Shown here: positions 23,222 to 34,300 of the stretch, piece by piece
How the letters are laid out: every line of letters starts with the position of its first letter
How positions within the stretch are numbered: position 1 is the first letter of the stretch
Assembly: GCA_949752745.1 (NCBI GenBank)
Contig: OX457028.1
Coordinates: forward strand, 20,197,352 to 20,261,351
Length of the DNA: 64,000 nt
Source: Protula sp. h YS-2021
Taxonomy: Eukaryota; Annelida; Polychaeta; Sabellida; Serpulidae
Direction of reading: 5' to 3'
Made by a program: the position numbers and the translations under genes
Notes under the pieces: model-generated
Told to the model about the DNA's origin: nothing
The model's database searches: none
What the model saw: the letters and a program-made list of their open reading frames with translations, nothing else

Positions 23222-25316
23222 GTTTATTTAACTTGTGTTAAAGTGTGGTTATTATTTAAACATGCACACTGGTCCGAAATATGAACCGCGCATCGACGCA
23301 ATTTAAGTTAACATGCGCCGTGATCCGAAATGTGAACCGCGCATCAGCGCAAGTTAAACAAACATGCGCACTGGTTCCAAATGCGAACCGCGCATTAACG
23401 CAAGTGAAATAAACATGCGCACTGGTCCGAAATGCGAACCGGGCATCAACGCAAGTTAAATAAACATGTGCACTGGTCTAAAATAAGAAACGCGCATCAA
23501 CGCAAGCTGAATAAACATGCGGAGTTGTCCGAAATGTGAACCACGCACCAACGGAAGTTGAATAAACATGCGCACTGGTTCGAAATGCGCAACCGGACAT
23601 GGACGCAAGGTAAATAAACATGCGCACTGGTTCGAAATGCGAACCGCGCATCGACGCAAGTTAAATAAATATGTGTACTGGTCCAAACAAAGAACCACGC
23701 ATCGATGCAAGTTAAGTAATCATGCGCACTGGTCCGAAATGTAAACCGCGCCTCAACGCAAGTTAAACAAACATGCGCACTGGTTCCAAATGCGAACCGC
23801 CCATTAACGCAAGTGAAATAAACATGCGCACTGGTCCCAAATGCGAACCGCTCATCAACGGAAGTTGAATAAACATGCACACTGGTTCGAAATGCGCAAC
23901 CGGACATGGACGCAAGGTAAATAAACATGCGCACTGGTTCGAAATGCGAACCGCGCATCGACGCAAGTTAAATAAATATGTGCACTCTTCCCAACAAAGA
24001 ACCACGCATCGATGCAAGTTAAGTAATCATGCGCACTGGTCCGAAATGTAAACCGCGCATCAACGAAAGTTAAATAAACATGCGCACTAGTCCGAAATGC
24101 GAATCGGGCATCAACTGAAGTTAAATAAACATGCGCAGTTGTCCGAAATGTGAACCGGGCATCAACGCAAGTTGAATAAACATGTGCACTGGTCTAAAAT
24201 AAGAAACGCGCATCAACGCAAGCTAAATGAACATGCGCACTAGTCCGAAATGTGAACCGGGCATGGACGCAAGTGAAATAAACATACGCACTGCTTCGAA
24301 ATGCGAACCGCGCATCGACGCAAGTTTAATAAATATGCGCACTAGTCCGAAATTTGAACCGCGCATCAGTGCACATTAACCAAACATGCGCACTTGTTCA
24401 AAATGTGAACCGCGCATCGATGCAAGTTAAATAAACATGCGCATTTGTCTAAAACAAGAACCGTGCATCAACGCAAATAAAAAAAACATGCGCACTGGTC
24501 CGAAATGTGAACCGCGCATCAACGCAAGTTAAATAAACATGCGCATTTGTCTAAAATAAGAACCGTGCATCAACGCAAATAAAAGAAACATGCGCACTGG
24601 TCCAAAATGTGAATCTCGCATCAACGCAAGCTAAACAAACCTGCGCACTAGTCCGAAATGCGAACCGCGCATCGACGCCAGATAAATAAACATGCGCACT
24701 TGTCCGAAAAAAGAACCATGCATCGACGCAAGTTGAATAGACATGCGCAGTTTCCGAAATAAGCACCACGGATTAACGCACCTTAAATATATCCACTGGT
24801 CGGGAAAAAAAACCACGCATCGACGCAAGTTATGTAATCATGCGCACTGGTCCGAATCGTGAACCGCGCATCAACGTAAGTTGCATAACCATACACAGTG
24901 GTCCGAAATGCGAACCGGGCATCGACGCAAGCTAAATGAACATGCGCACTGGTTCGAAATGCGAACCACGCTTTGACGCAAGTTAAATAGATATGCGCAG
25001 TTGTCCAAAATACAAACCGCGCATCAGTGCACGTTAACCAAACATGCGCGCTGGACCGAAATGTGAACCGCACATCGACGCAAGTTAAGTTGACATGCGC
25101 CGTGATCCGAAATGTGAACCGCGCATCAACGCAAGTTAAAAAAATATGCGCAGTTTTTCCAAAAGCGAGCCACGCATTAACGCAAGTTAAATAAACATGC
25201 GCACTGGTCTAAAATAAGCACCATGCATTAACGCAAGTTAAATAAACATGCGCACTGGTCTAAAATAAGCACCACGCATCAACGCAAGTTAAATAAATAT
25301 GCGCAGTTGTGAAAGA
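23222..25316 (-). repeat. 51-bp satellite array, minus orientation
   Basis: About 41 diverged copies of a 51-bp unit that includes acgcaagttaaataaacatg, cgcactggtccgaaatgc and gaaccgcgcat. The same satellite is in + orientation at 22,565-22,653, 26,861-26,916, 27,313-27,972 and 36,715-38,885. The period is 17 codons, which leaves long open frames on either strand, but these are not genes. Confidence 0.95.
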
Positions 25317-25612
25317 TAAGTTGTAAAATATCTTTATACAGTAAAGTACCACATATATAATTCCGTTTATTTACAAATGACACACACAAAGCATAAACAT
25401 TATTGACATTGGCATGACGCCTGCTGGGAACCACACAAGGGCACGGGCAAATATAAACCACCACATAAGTATTTTTTATTCTCAAATAATCTTGTCCGTG
25501 ACCTACCACTTAAATGCATTTCAGGCATATCAAATGCTACCACATAATGCAACCACCACATAAGATACCTCTCGTTGGCCTGTCCGTCTGTCCGTCTGTC
25601 GACACTTTTTTT

Positions 25613-26790
25613 GTTAACACACTCAAGCCTACATTTTTCCACCGATTGTTAAGATATTGTATATATGGGTAGTACTGGAACGAACAAGGATCGGTATTGT
25701 AAATGAGCCATGTCGGCCCAAGGACATTGCCCAGCTGAACTTCACAAATTTTTCCAATCTTTACTCAGTCGAATGAGTTTGTTAACACACTCAAGCCTAC
25801 ATTTTTCCACCGATTGTAAAGATATTGTATATATGGATAGTACTGGAACGAGCAAGGATCGGTATTGTAAATGAGCCATGTCGGCCCAAGGACATTGGCC
25901 CAGCTGAACTTCACAAATTTTCCCAATCTTTACTCAGTCGAATGAGTTTGTTAACACACTCAAGCCTACATTTTTCCACCGATTGTAAAGATATTGTATA
26001 TATGGATAGTACTGGAACGAGCAAGGATCAGTATTGTAAATGAGCCATGTCGGCCCAAGGACATTGGCCCAGCTGAACTTCACAAATTTTCCCAATCCCT
26101 ACTCAGTCGAATGAGTTTGTTAACACACTCAAGCCTACATTTCTGATTCGATTGTTGAAATCTTATAGATATAGGAAGTATTGGAACCAACAAAGGTCGG
26201 TATTGTAAATGAGCCCTGTCGGCCCAAGGACATTGGCCCAGCTGAACTTCACAAATTTTCCAAATCCTTACTCAGTTGAATGAGTTTGTTAACACACTCA
26301 AGCCTACAGTTCTAGATCGATTGTTGAAATCTTTTAGATATAGGAAGTATTGGAACCAACAAAGGTCGGTATTGTAAATGAGCCCTGTCGGCCCAAGGAC
26401 ATTGGCCCAGCTGAACTTCACAAATTTTCCCAATCCTTACTCAGTTGAATGAGTTTGTTAACACACTAAAGCCTACAGTTCTAGATCGATTGTTGAAATC
26501 TTTTAGATATAGGAAGTATTGGAACCAACAAAGGTCGGTATTGTAAATGAGCCCTGCCGGCCCAAGGACATTGGCCCAGCTGAACTTCAGAAATTTTCAC
26601 AACCCTTACATACTGGAATGAGTTTGCTAACACACTCAAGCCTACATTTTTGGAAACAATTGGCAAAATGTTATACACATAGGTAGTATGGGTGGTAACA
26701 AGAATTGGTATTGTAAATGAGCCATGTTGGCCCAAGGACATTGGCCCAGCTTGAATTTTAAAATTCACGAATATGATACGAAGGGTTGTA
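25613..26790 (+). repeat. 169-bp tandem array
   Basis: About seven copies beginning gttaacacactcaagcctac, at 25,613, 25,781, 25,950, 26,119, 26,288, 26,457 and 26,626 (period 168-169). Each includes ggtattgtaaatgagcc and cccaaggacattggcccagc. A related single copy in inverted orientation lies near 42,700-42,840 in the transporter intron. Confidence 0.95.
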
Positions 26791-26916
26791 GTCCAACCTA
26801 ACAAAATCAAATACTGGGATTGTACGCCGGCGGGGGACATAGTCAGTTTCACTGACCTACTTGTTTAACTTGCCGTTATGCTTTATTCGCATTTTGGCCC
26901 AGTACGCATGTTTATT

Positions 26917-27312
26917 AACACTTGACAAGCCTTTGGCTTGCAAGGTGTTTCTGAATTTGTGCGAGGAGCCGTTGGTATCTTTTTTTGTTTATGTTTAAAA
27001 CGCCATGTGAAAAGAGTGCATTTTTTGCAAGTAAATGTGGAGCATTTATCGCATAGCACAGACCACACAGTTGGTTAGCTTTGTGCGAGCTCTCACTGCG
27101 TAAATAGATAACACGGCGTATGCGTGATCAGCCAATAAAACCTTAAGTCAACAAAAACCAAACACTAATCGGCTTATAAGACGTATTCTAGCTGTGTTGT
27201 TTGCAATATAATATATAATATAATATAATAACCCATTGAAGGAAGTATTTTTGCGTTTTAATTTTAATTTTTGTCAAGTGTTTAACATTTCGCTAGCGAA
27301 ATGAGGTTCTAG
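26917..27312. mobile_element. 396-bp foldback, Helentron-like element
   Basis: Perfect 12-bp inverted repeats: AACACTTGACAA at 26,917-26,928 and TTGTCAAGTGTT at 27,271-27,282. A hairpin CAAGCC/GGCTTG lies inside the left end. The 18-bp palindrome CATTTCGCTAGCGAAATG (27,286-27,303) lies outside the right repeat and is followed by CTAG (27,309-27,312). It interrupts the 51-bp satellite, which continues on both sides. No coding capacity. Confidence 0.75.
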
Positions 27313-27972
27313 TGTAGCTTGCGTTGATGCGCGGTTGGCATTTCGGACTAAAGCACATGCTAACTTGTGTCGATGCACAGTTCGTATAATTTCGAACCAG
27401 TGCGCATGTTCATTTGACTTGCGTCGATGCGCGTTTCGCATTTCGTACCAATGCGCATGTTTGTTTAGCTTGCGTTGATGGGCGGTTCAGATTTCGGACC
27501 ACTACGCATTTTTATTTAACTTGCGTTGATGCGCGTTTCTGTTTTTTTTTTTTAATCAGTGCGCATGTTTATTTAACTTGCACTGGTGCAGGATGTTATT
27601 TTGGACCAGTGCGCATGTTTATTTAACTTGCGTTGATGCGCGGTTGGCATTTCGGACCAGAGCGCATGTTAACTTAACTTGCGTAGATGTGCGGTTCACA
27701 TTTCGGACCACTCCGCATGTCTATTCTTGCGTTGATGCGGGTTTCTTATTTTAGATCAGTGTGCATGTGTATTTAACGTGCGTCGATGCTCGGTGGGCAT
27801 CTCGGACCAGCGCGTATGTTTAACTTGCGTTGATGCATGGTGCTTATTTTAGACCAGTGCGCATGTTTAACTTGCGTCAATGCGCAGTTTGCATTTGGGA
27901 CCAGTGCGCATGTTTATTTAACTTGCGTTGATGCGCGGTTCGCATTTCGACCAGTGCGCAAGTTTATTGAAA
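27313..27972 (+). repeat. 51-bp satellite, plus orientation
   Basis: About 12 to 13 copies of the satellite in the sense tttatttaacttgcgttgat. This is the continuation of the fragments at 22,565-22,653 and 26,861-26,916 that were split by the two nested elements. One copy carries a T-run near 27,540. Confidence 0.93.
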
Positions 27973-28866
27973 TTGCACCAAAAATAAATTACATCGGATA
28001 AAAACTTGGGGGAAATGCATTTTTAAGTTTTTTCTTCAAAAATCACCCGATCGAATAACAAGCATGTCCAAGGACATGACCCAGTCGAGTTACCAAACAA
28101 GGAAAGAGAGAAAACTCTGAAACGAATACTGTTAGGCCAGAAAATGAAGAACCTTGTTTCTGAACGAACTTTTTCATAATTTTAATGCACAAAAACGAGT
28201 TTTCCCATATGAAAGCTACCCGAAAAGGGATGTTGGAGAGGTTGGGTTTTGACGATTCACGTATTTACCGACATTTACACAATTTTACAAAATTTTTAAA
28301 ATTCCACCATTTCAGCATTTTTTGTCATTTCGAAAAAAGCGAAGTCCAGGTGGAGAAGCACCTAAGGAACTTCCGACTAAAATTTTATAACTATTTGAAA
28401 AAGACTGAGAGAAATGAATGGTTTGACAATTATTTATTTATCTATTTACTACCATTTATTCCAGTTTTTGCCAAACTTCAAAGTTCCCAAATTTCGGCAG
28501 TTTTTGGCGAACAGCAAAAAAATAATAATAATAACAATAACAGACTGGTAGGCGAACCCCGGGGAACATCTCTGCCTAACGTCTAAACGATTGGAGTAAA
28601 ACTGTACGTGCAGCATTTTACAACTGGATCAAAACGGGTACAAAAAGTGCCGCCATTTTGTCAGTTTTTTTACATTCGTCAAAAAAAGTAATAGCCAGGT
28701 GGGGGACCACCCAGGGAATATTCCTGCGTAATATAAAAACGATTGGAGCAAAACTATAGGAGTAGCATTTAAAGAAAAAGTTTAACATACGCACATACGC
28801 ACACACATTCAAGTCCCCTACAGTGATACGACTAACCCAGTGAGATAAAGTGGGCTGGGTTAAAAA

Positions 28867-31035
28867 GCAGAAGCCGTTATTTTTTTATTAACTTTTTTTC
28901 GTAAATGAAAGCAGTTAAATTGGCAAAATTTTATTTCAGAAATAACTGATTTAAGATCGTACAACATAAATATCGAAGAACTAACAAATCAGCACTGTTA
29001 CCTGCTGTACCACTTAAAAATGCCATCCAAAAGTAATGCATCCGTAATCTTAATTGCGCAATACACTAACAAATACTTCCATTTGAACCCTGCCAGTTTA
29101 AATAAGAGGATTATATTTTCATTTTTTAAGATTCAGACTTGACACTTTCAAGTGTCATAAAATCAGTACGGTAGAACAGGAGTTTCTCACTTCAGAGTGC
29201 GTGCGTGACGGGATGGGACTTAATCGCGAAAGTATTTTCTTTCTCAATTCAATTTGGCCAAAGAGCATACAATAATTTTTGGTCTAGAAACAGGTCTAAT
29301 TCACAGTTCTATTCAAATTTAGTCATCTTTCCAAATAATTATTTTTAGTTAAAATAACAGAGATATTTTACACTGAACTTTCCTGGTTATGCAGTAGTTT
29401 CCTTCCCAATTCAAGACCACTTATAAAGCTCCCAACTTATACATCTTCGAAATATTGATAAACTACTGTTATATTCATAAAACTCATTCAACTGAAATTT
29501 AAACTTTTCAACTGAACATCAAAGAAGGAATAACGTACCACCGGGCATTCGCTATCTGATACAAAGACTTGATACACACACAGTCTCAGTACCATTGCCT
29601 CGCACATGACATTAATTTACCGGCGACACTCGTTCTAGTTCCTCCCCCCACCCCCCCCCCCCCTCCTCCTCAAAAATAAATAAATAAAATTGTAAAAAGA
29701 AAACTTTGTCACAGGGTATCGGCAATCGAGTTTTAAACTTCGACTTTTCACTGCTTGAGCATTTTTCTTTTTTCAAAGTTCTTTATACAGGCAAAGCACT
29801 TCTTAAAAAGTCCCAAAGCAAAAACACAAAAGCTTCAACAAGCCATCGTCATTAATTAGACGAATTCTTCAGCGGATACTTAAGCAAAAAGTTAGCGTAG
29901 CGTAGAAATACACAGATTATGGAAAAGTTTTTTTTTAATTTATTTATTTTTAATTTATTTATTTATTATTTTTTTATTTATTATTATTATTTTTTTTTTT
30001 TTTGCTGTTTGTGACTAAATCATCCCGTGCGACGTAAGTGTGAACGCATGTTTAGATAAATACATATTACAAAAAATTCTCAAACGAACAAAAGCAAAAC
30101 TTGTTTCCTTTAAAAATAACTTCAGAAATAACTCAATTCTTGACCTGAGAAACGGGAGACCGACCGAAAAAAACCCTATCATTCTTGCAATAAGAATCCT
30201 TACAAATGCGTAATATCACGTGGGAAGTGACGTCATCGCGGGGAATGCAGATCACGACTTCCCCAAAGCAAAGGACAACACTCTCTACATAAGACTCGAA
30301 AGTAAAGAACAACACCTCAGTTACTACATGCACACATGTATATACCAAATGCCTGCTGTTTGAAAAAAAAGAAGAAAATTCCATTAATAAGTACACCGCA
30401 GCATAAATCAGTATAAACTAAAACTTGCGTTTCGCTCCCAGATTTAAGTTTCCAGTTTTCCCAACACAATATGTCCGTAAAACACCACACTCAATTCTAC
30501 ATATATGGATCACATTTCAGAAACGCTGAAAAGAAATCACAGTTTAATTTTTGTATCATTGAATATTGCCGAGTGAATTTTTCACTGCGGTACGGACTTG
30601 CCGGACTACTTACTCTTATCTAAAGCATCAACAGTACACTATTTACAACTTCACAACGGACTGACGTGTTACTTTTATACAACAGCAGAAAAATATCGCT
30701 CCACTAACATCTGCGCTACGCCTGTTTTTAAAACACTAATTTTGTGCATTTTTTCTGCAACTGAGCATCCATTTCTGTTTTGTCTCTCGTGCTTAGGACA
30801 TATCTCTTTCGTCCTTAGGACGTAATCCTATCGTCCTGAGGACATTACTCTCTTCACTGGGATAGAACTCCCTCGTTATCAGGACACAACTCTCTCTTGG
30901 GAACATGATTCCACAGTACCTTGAAAATTCTGCACACATATTGGCACCAATATAAACCAATATTAAGAAGTACCAGAGTTGCCCATATACTTACATGGCT
31001 CCTGGGGGGGGGAGGGAGGGGAGGGGGGCGGGGAG
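28867..31035. other. Intergenic DNA and probable 3' UTR of the transporter gene
   Basis: No coding sequence recognised. The part next to 31,036 should be the transporter 3' UTR; on the minus strand an ATTAAA lies near 30,545 and several AATAAA lie around 29,940-29,990. Around 30,790-30,890 there are imperfect repeats of gtcctnaggac. A C-rich run is at 29,645-29,665 and an ATTT-rich stretch at 29,935-30,000. Confidence 0.5.
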
Positions 31036-31316
31036 CTAGCACGTCTCATTCTCGCTACACTCGGATACCGAATGAATTGCAGATGCCGCCATGTGACCAT
31101 TGGTGACCTCTAAGTGGATTGATTTCGTATTCGTATCGTCCTCATCGTCGTCGTCGTCGGAATCGTCATCACTGCTGTCGTCTTGGAAGTAGTTGCTGAC
31201 GTCATCATATTTGGCGAGACACGGGATTAAGATGAGCATAAATCCAGATAAGAAAATGACCAGCCCAGCGATGGTGAAGGTTAGGTCATAGTCGCCTGTG
31301 TAATCCGATATGAAAC
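31036..31316 (-). CDS. MCT-like last exon: TM11-TM12 and acidic tail
   Basis: Minus-strand acceptor TTCTCTTGTCAG before 31,316, stop TAG at 31,038-31,036. The peptide FISDYTGDYDLTFTIAGL, then a hydrophobic TM12 run, ends in a cytoplasmic tail with DDSSDDDSDDDDDEDD and a final ENETC. The tail is reminiscent of acidic C-termini that bind accessory proteins; no partner can be named. Confidence 0.95.
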
Positions 31317-34300
31317 CTGACAAGAGAACACAATCACTAATCAACGACACACGTCAAAAAAAAGGTAATTGAAAACCACAGCAGGACTGGAAATTATTCC
31401 CGAGGCCTCATAATTTCGGCTCGGTCCCTCTCAGGCTGTATGGCCCCCGAAAATTCTCTTCATTATGTATACATATACACACATTTTTGGCCCTCACTTT
31501 TCGCTCGGACTCCCTTTATTTCTTCCCCTGGAGCCCGTACATGTACGAAAAATAAACAAATAAATAAAAGAAATGTAATCCTGTCAGATAATTTAGTTAG
31601 TCTGTAACATTCACCGACACTCAAGGCCAAACCATCGACACTTTAAATAATTAAGCGTTTAATCACACGCACACACCACGGAAACTGTCTGCTTAAGCCA
31701 CAACTACACCTCACAGCCATCCGCTAAAATCAGACTATTTCATGTTTTAACAAAATTATCATTATTATTAGTAGTAGTAGTAGTTGTTGTAGCTGTAGTA
31801 GTAGTAGAGTAGTAGTAGCAGACCTACTTGAAGTAATAGTAGTGGTAGTATGTTTTTCAAGTACGCTAAGAATGTCCAGGGGCATTGTTCACAGCTTTAA
31901 ATTAACATATTATGCTAATTCCACGAAAAACAACGGAAATGAAATAATTATAAATCAATTTCGACACTGGAAAATTGGCAGCATTAAATATTTCAGGGAT
32001 GGCTCGACAGATGGACGGTCACCCTTCAGTCGGTCTTAACTTACAGCTAATCCCTCAAGATGCCAGACCATTTACCAAAAGAAGCTTTACACAGTCAATT
32101 ACAAAAACAAAAAAAAAAAAAAAAACAAAAAAACAGTGTTTTCATAAAGACTACTGCATAATTTTTTATGGACTTTAAGGAAATTTTGCTGCATTTCAAT
32201 AAATTTCAACTAACACGGATACAAATGCTGAAGTTCATGCACATCTACGGGCATAAAGACAAACGCGTTCGATTATTTACCTCTGCTGACGTCAATCGAG
32301 GGGTTAAAAATCAGCGAAGCAAAACCTCAACAAGAAGCTAAACAACGGTGCTCAACGGCCTGATATTTAATGTCAATTTCGACTGTACATTACCGCACAC
32401 TTATGCAATTGCAAGTTTAAGCTGTTTTTAGAAATGAAATGTCAGGTTAGGTCGAGCAGAAAAGGCTGAATAGATCACACCATGCTGTCAAATAAATGCC
32501 AGGCTCTAATTTAGATACAAAAAACTTACTGCTGCTTAACTGGAGACAGTTTTTCTACTACAGACCTTTTAATAAAAACAACAAGGACCAGGATTTAGAA
32601 ACCCGTTTTCTAACGCCAGGGGGATTTGCTGATGTAATTGGAATCCACAGTGACGCAAGCATGGGGCGCTTTATGCTAAATTTAGCACAAAGCCGTAGAC
32701 AGACACAGCCTGCAGTTATGCTTATGCCTTAGTGTTCTTAAACATACACATATATATGTGTGTGTATTTATTTTAGATAACCGAAGTAACGATTCTGGTA
32801 TTTCTAGTTAAACATAATCTGGCGTAACCTGGACAAATGGAGGCAAGAACCGGTCGCCAATGATTTTAAGTTGTATCGACATGTCAGATCTATTTTCCTG
32901 TACGAATCGACCCTTCTGCACAAACTATTCCATCGACACCTAGACAATTTTTTGCTCGACCACGTTTAGGCCGAGTCGAGTCACCTTTTTTAAGTGGCGA
33001 TTTTAATGACCCGGCCGAGGGATGAAAAAAAAAAAATTTTTTTCATGGCTCTATAAAAAGTCATTAAAATGGTCCAAAAACGCAATAATTAGTTTAATAA
33101 ATTTTGTTTTACTTTCATTAGGGTTTCGAGTGAGGTTTTGAGGCAAACATAGACTTGAAAAATGATCCCATGACTAAGCCCAAGGCATAAACGTAATGTT
33201 TACTAATTAACTCCCTTCAAATAACGCCAAAATTGAATTATAAAATGATCAGTTACTACAGTTCGTTTTTACCCCATTTCATTTATTTATTCCTACTTGC
33301 AAACTTCGTTTGCAAATGGGTATAAGTTTGTAGTTTTTCCCGAAATTTCTGTCCTTTTTTCCCTTTTTTTCTTCTCTTTTTTTTCCGTCACGGAGGTTTC
33401 CAGAAAACTCCTCCTAGGCTATTTGACGTAGAACGATGAAATTTGGCACAGTGATAGAGGGTGGCGAGATGTCGTCAAATCCGCAAAATTTTTTGACCTT
33501 GACCTTGAAGGTCAAGGTCAAATTGAGGTCAAAGTTTTTCTGACCTCAAAGTGGTTTCCAGAAAACTTCTCCTACAGGGTTTGTCGTAAAAAGACGGCAT
33601 TTGGCAGAGACTTAGCGGGTAATGAGTTGTCCACAAATCCGTAATTGAGGTCAAAATATTTTTGGAAACACCTATTAATCGCGAAAAGTAGCTGTAAAGG
33701 TACTCAAATCCCAGTGTGAATGCATAAAACGTACTCAGTAAAGGGTAAACTTTCATCACTAACCTTGACCTTGAGGGTCAAGGCCAAAGGTCACGTGACT
33801 TCGCGCGTCCTTGACGACAGGCCGACTCATCTCGAAAACGGTTAGATATAGAGCGGTTTTGAGCTCATTTTCGACCCTTTAAGCCTAAACAACGTTACAT
33901 AAGCGGTACCTCGGTGACCTTGATCTTCTGGGTCACGGTCAAGGTCAAAAACCGGAAGTTGACTATTATCTCGAAAACCGTTAGAGATAGAGCGATTTTG
34001 AGCTCATTTTCGACCCTTTAAGCCTAAACAACGTTACATAAGAGGTACCTCGGTGACCTTGACCTTCTGGGTCACGGTCAAGGTCAAAAACCGGAAGTTG
34101 ACTATTATCTCGAAAACAGTTAGAGATAGAGCGATTTTGAGCTCATTTTCGACCCTTTGGGCCTAAACAACGTTACATACGAGGTACCTCGGTGACCTTG
34201 ACCTTCTGGGTCACGGTCAAGGTCAAAAGCCGGAAGTTGACTATTATCTCGAAAAAGGTTAGAGATGGAGCGATTTTGAGCTCATTTTCTACCCTTTGGG

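Larger units (their letters stand above)
22654..26860. mobile_element. Nested hairpin-ended, Helentron-like element with two tandem arrays
   Basis: Starts with the palindrome AGTCCCCCGCCGGGGGACT (22,654-22,672). Near the right end CCGGCGGGGGAC (26,827-26,838) is its inverted partner, followed by the hairpin GTCAGTTTCACTGAC (26,842-26,856) and CTAC. The inside holds a gtccgtctgtctgtcc run, an accaccacataag-type inverted motif, the 51-bp satellite in minus orientation and a 169-bp array. Flanking satellite of + orientation resumes at once on the right. Subterminal inverted repeats, a 3' hairpin, internal tandem repeats and a T-T insertion point are features of non-autonomous Helentrons; this classification is inference. 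Confidence 0.6.
21759..28866. mobile_element. Composite hairpin-ended element carrying a 51-bp satellite (candidate)
   Basis: Left end: the perfect hairpin TTTGTCCAAGGACAAA (21,763-21,778), then CCCAGCTAACG. Right end: AACCCAG (28,834-28,840) pairing with CTGGGTT (28,855-28,861), followed by a run of A. The inside has the 51-bp satellite in + orientation, then one monomer of the type found at 38.9-40 kb. The order (left hairpin, satellite, about 145-bp monomers, right hairpin) is the same as in the element at 36,461-40,115. Two younger elements are nested in it. A second hairpin of the left-end type, CATGTCCAAGGACATG (28,063-28,078), may mark another boundary. The block as one unit is my inference. 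Confidence 0.5.

Noticed and set aside
23456..25073. Several long open frames with a 17-residue repeat (FAFRTSAHVYLTCVDAR type)
   Set aside because: They arise because the satellite period is 51 bp, a multiple of three. Open frames appear on both strands and in several frames, with no start context, splice sites or conserved protein.
28185..28586. 133-codon plus-strand ORF in repeat DNA
   Set aside because: Asn/Phe/Lys-rich composition matching AT-rich repeat, ends in an AAT run, and no recognisable domain.
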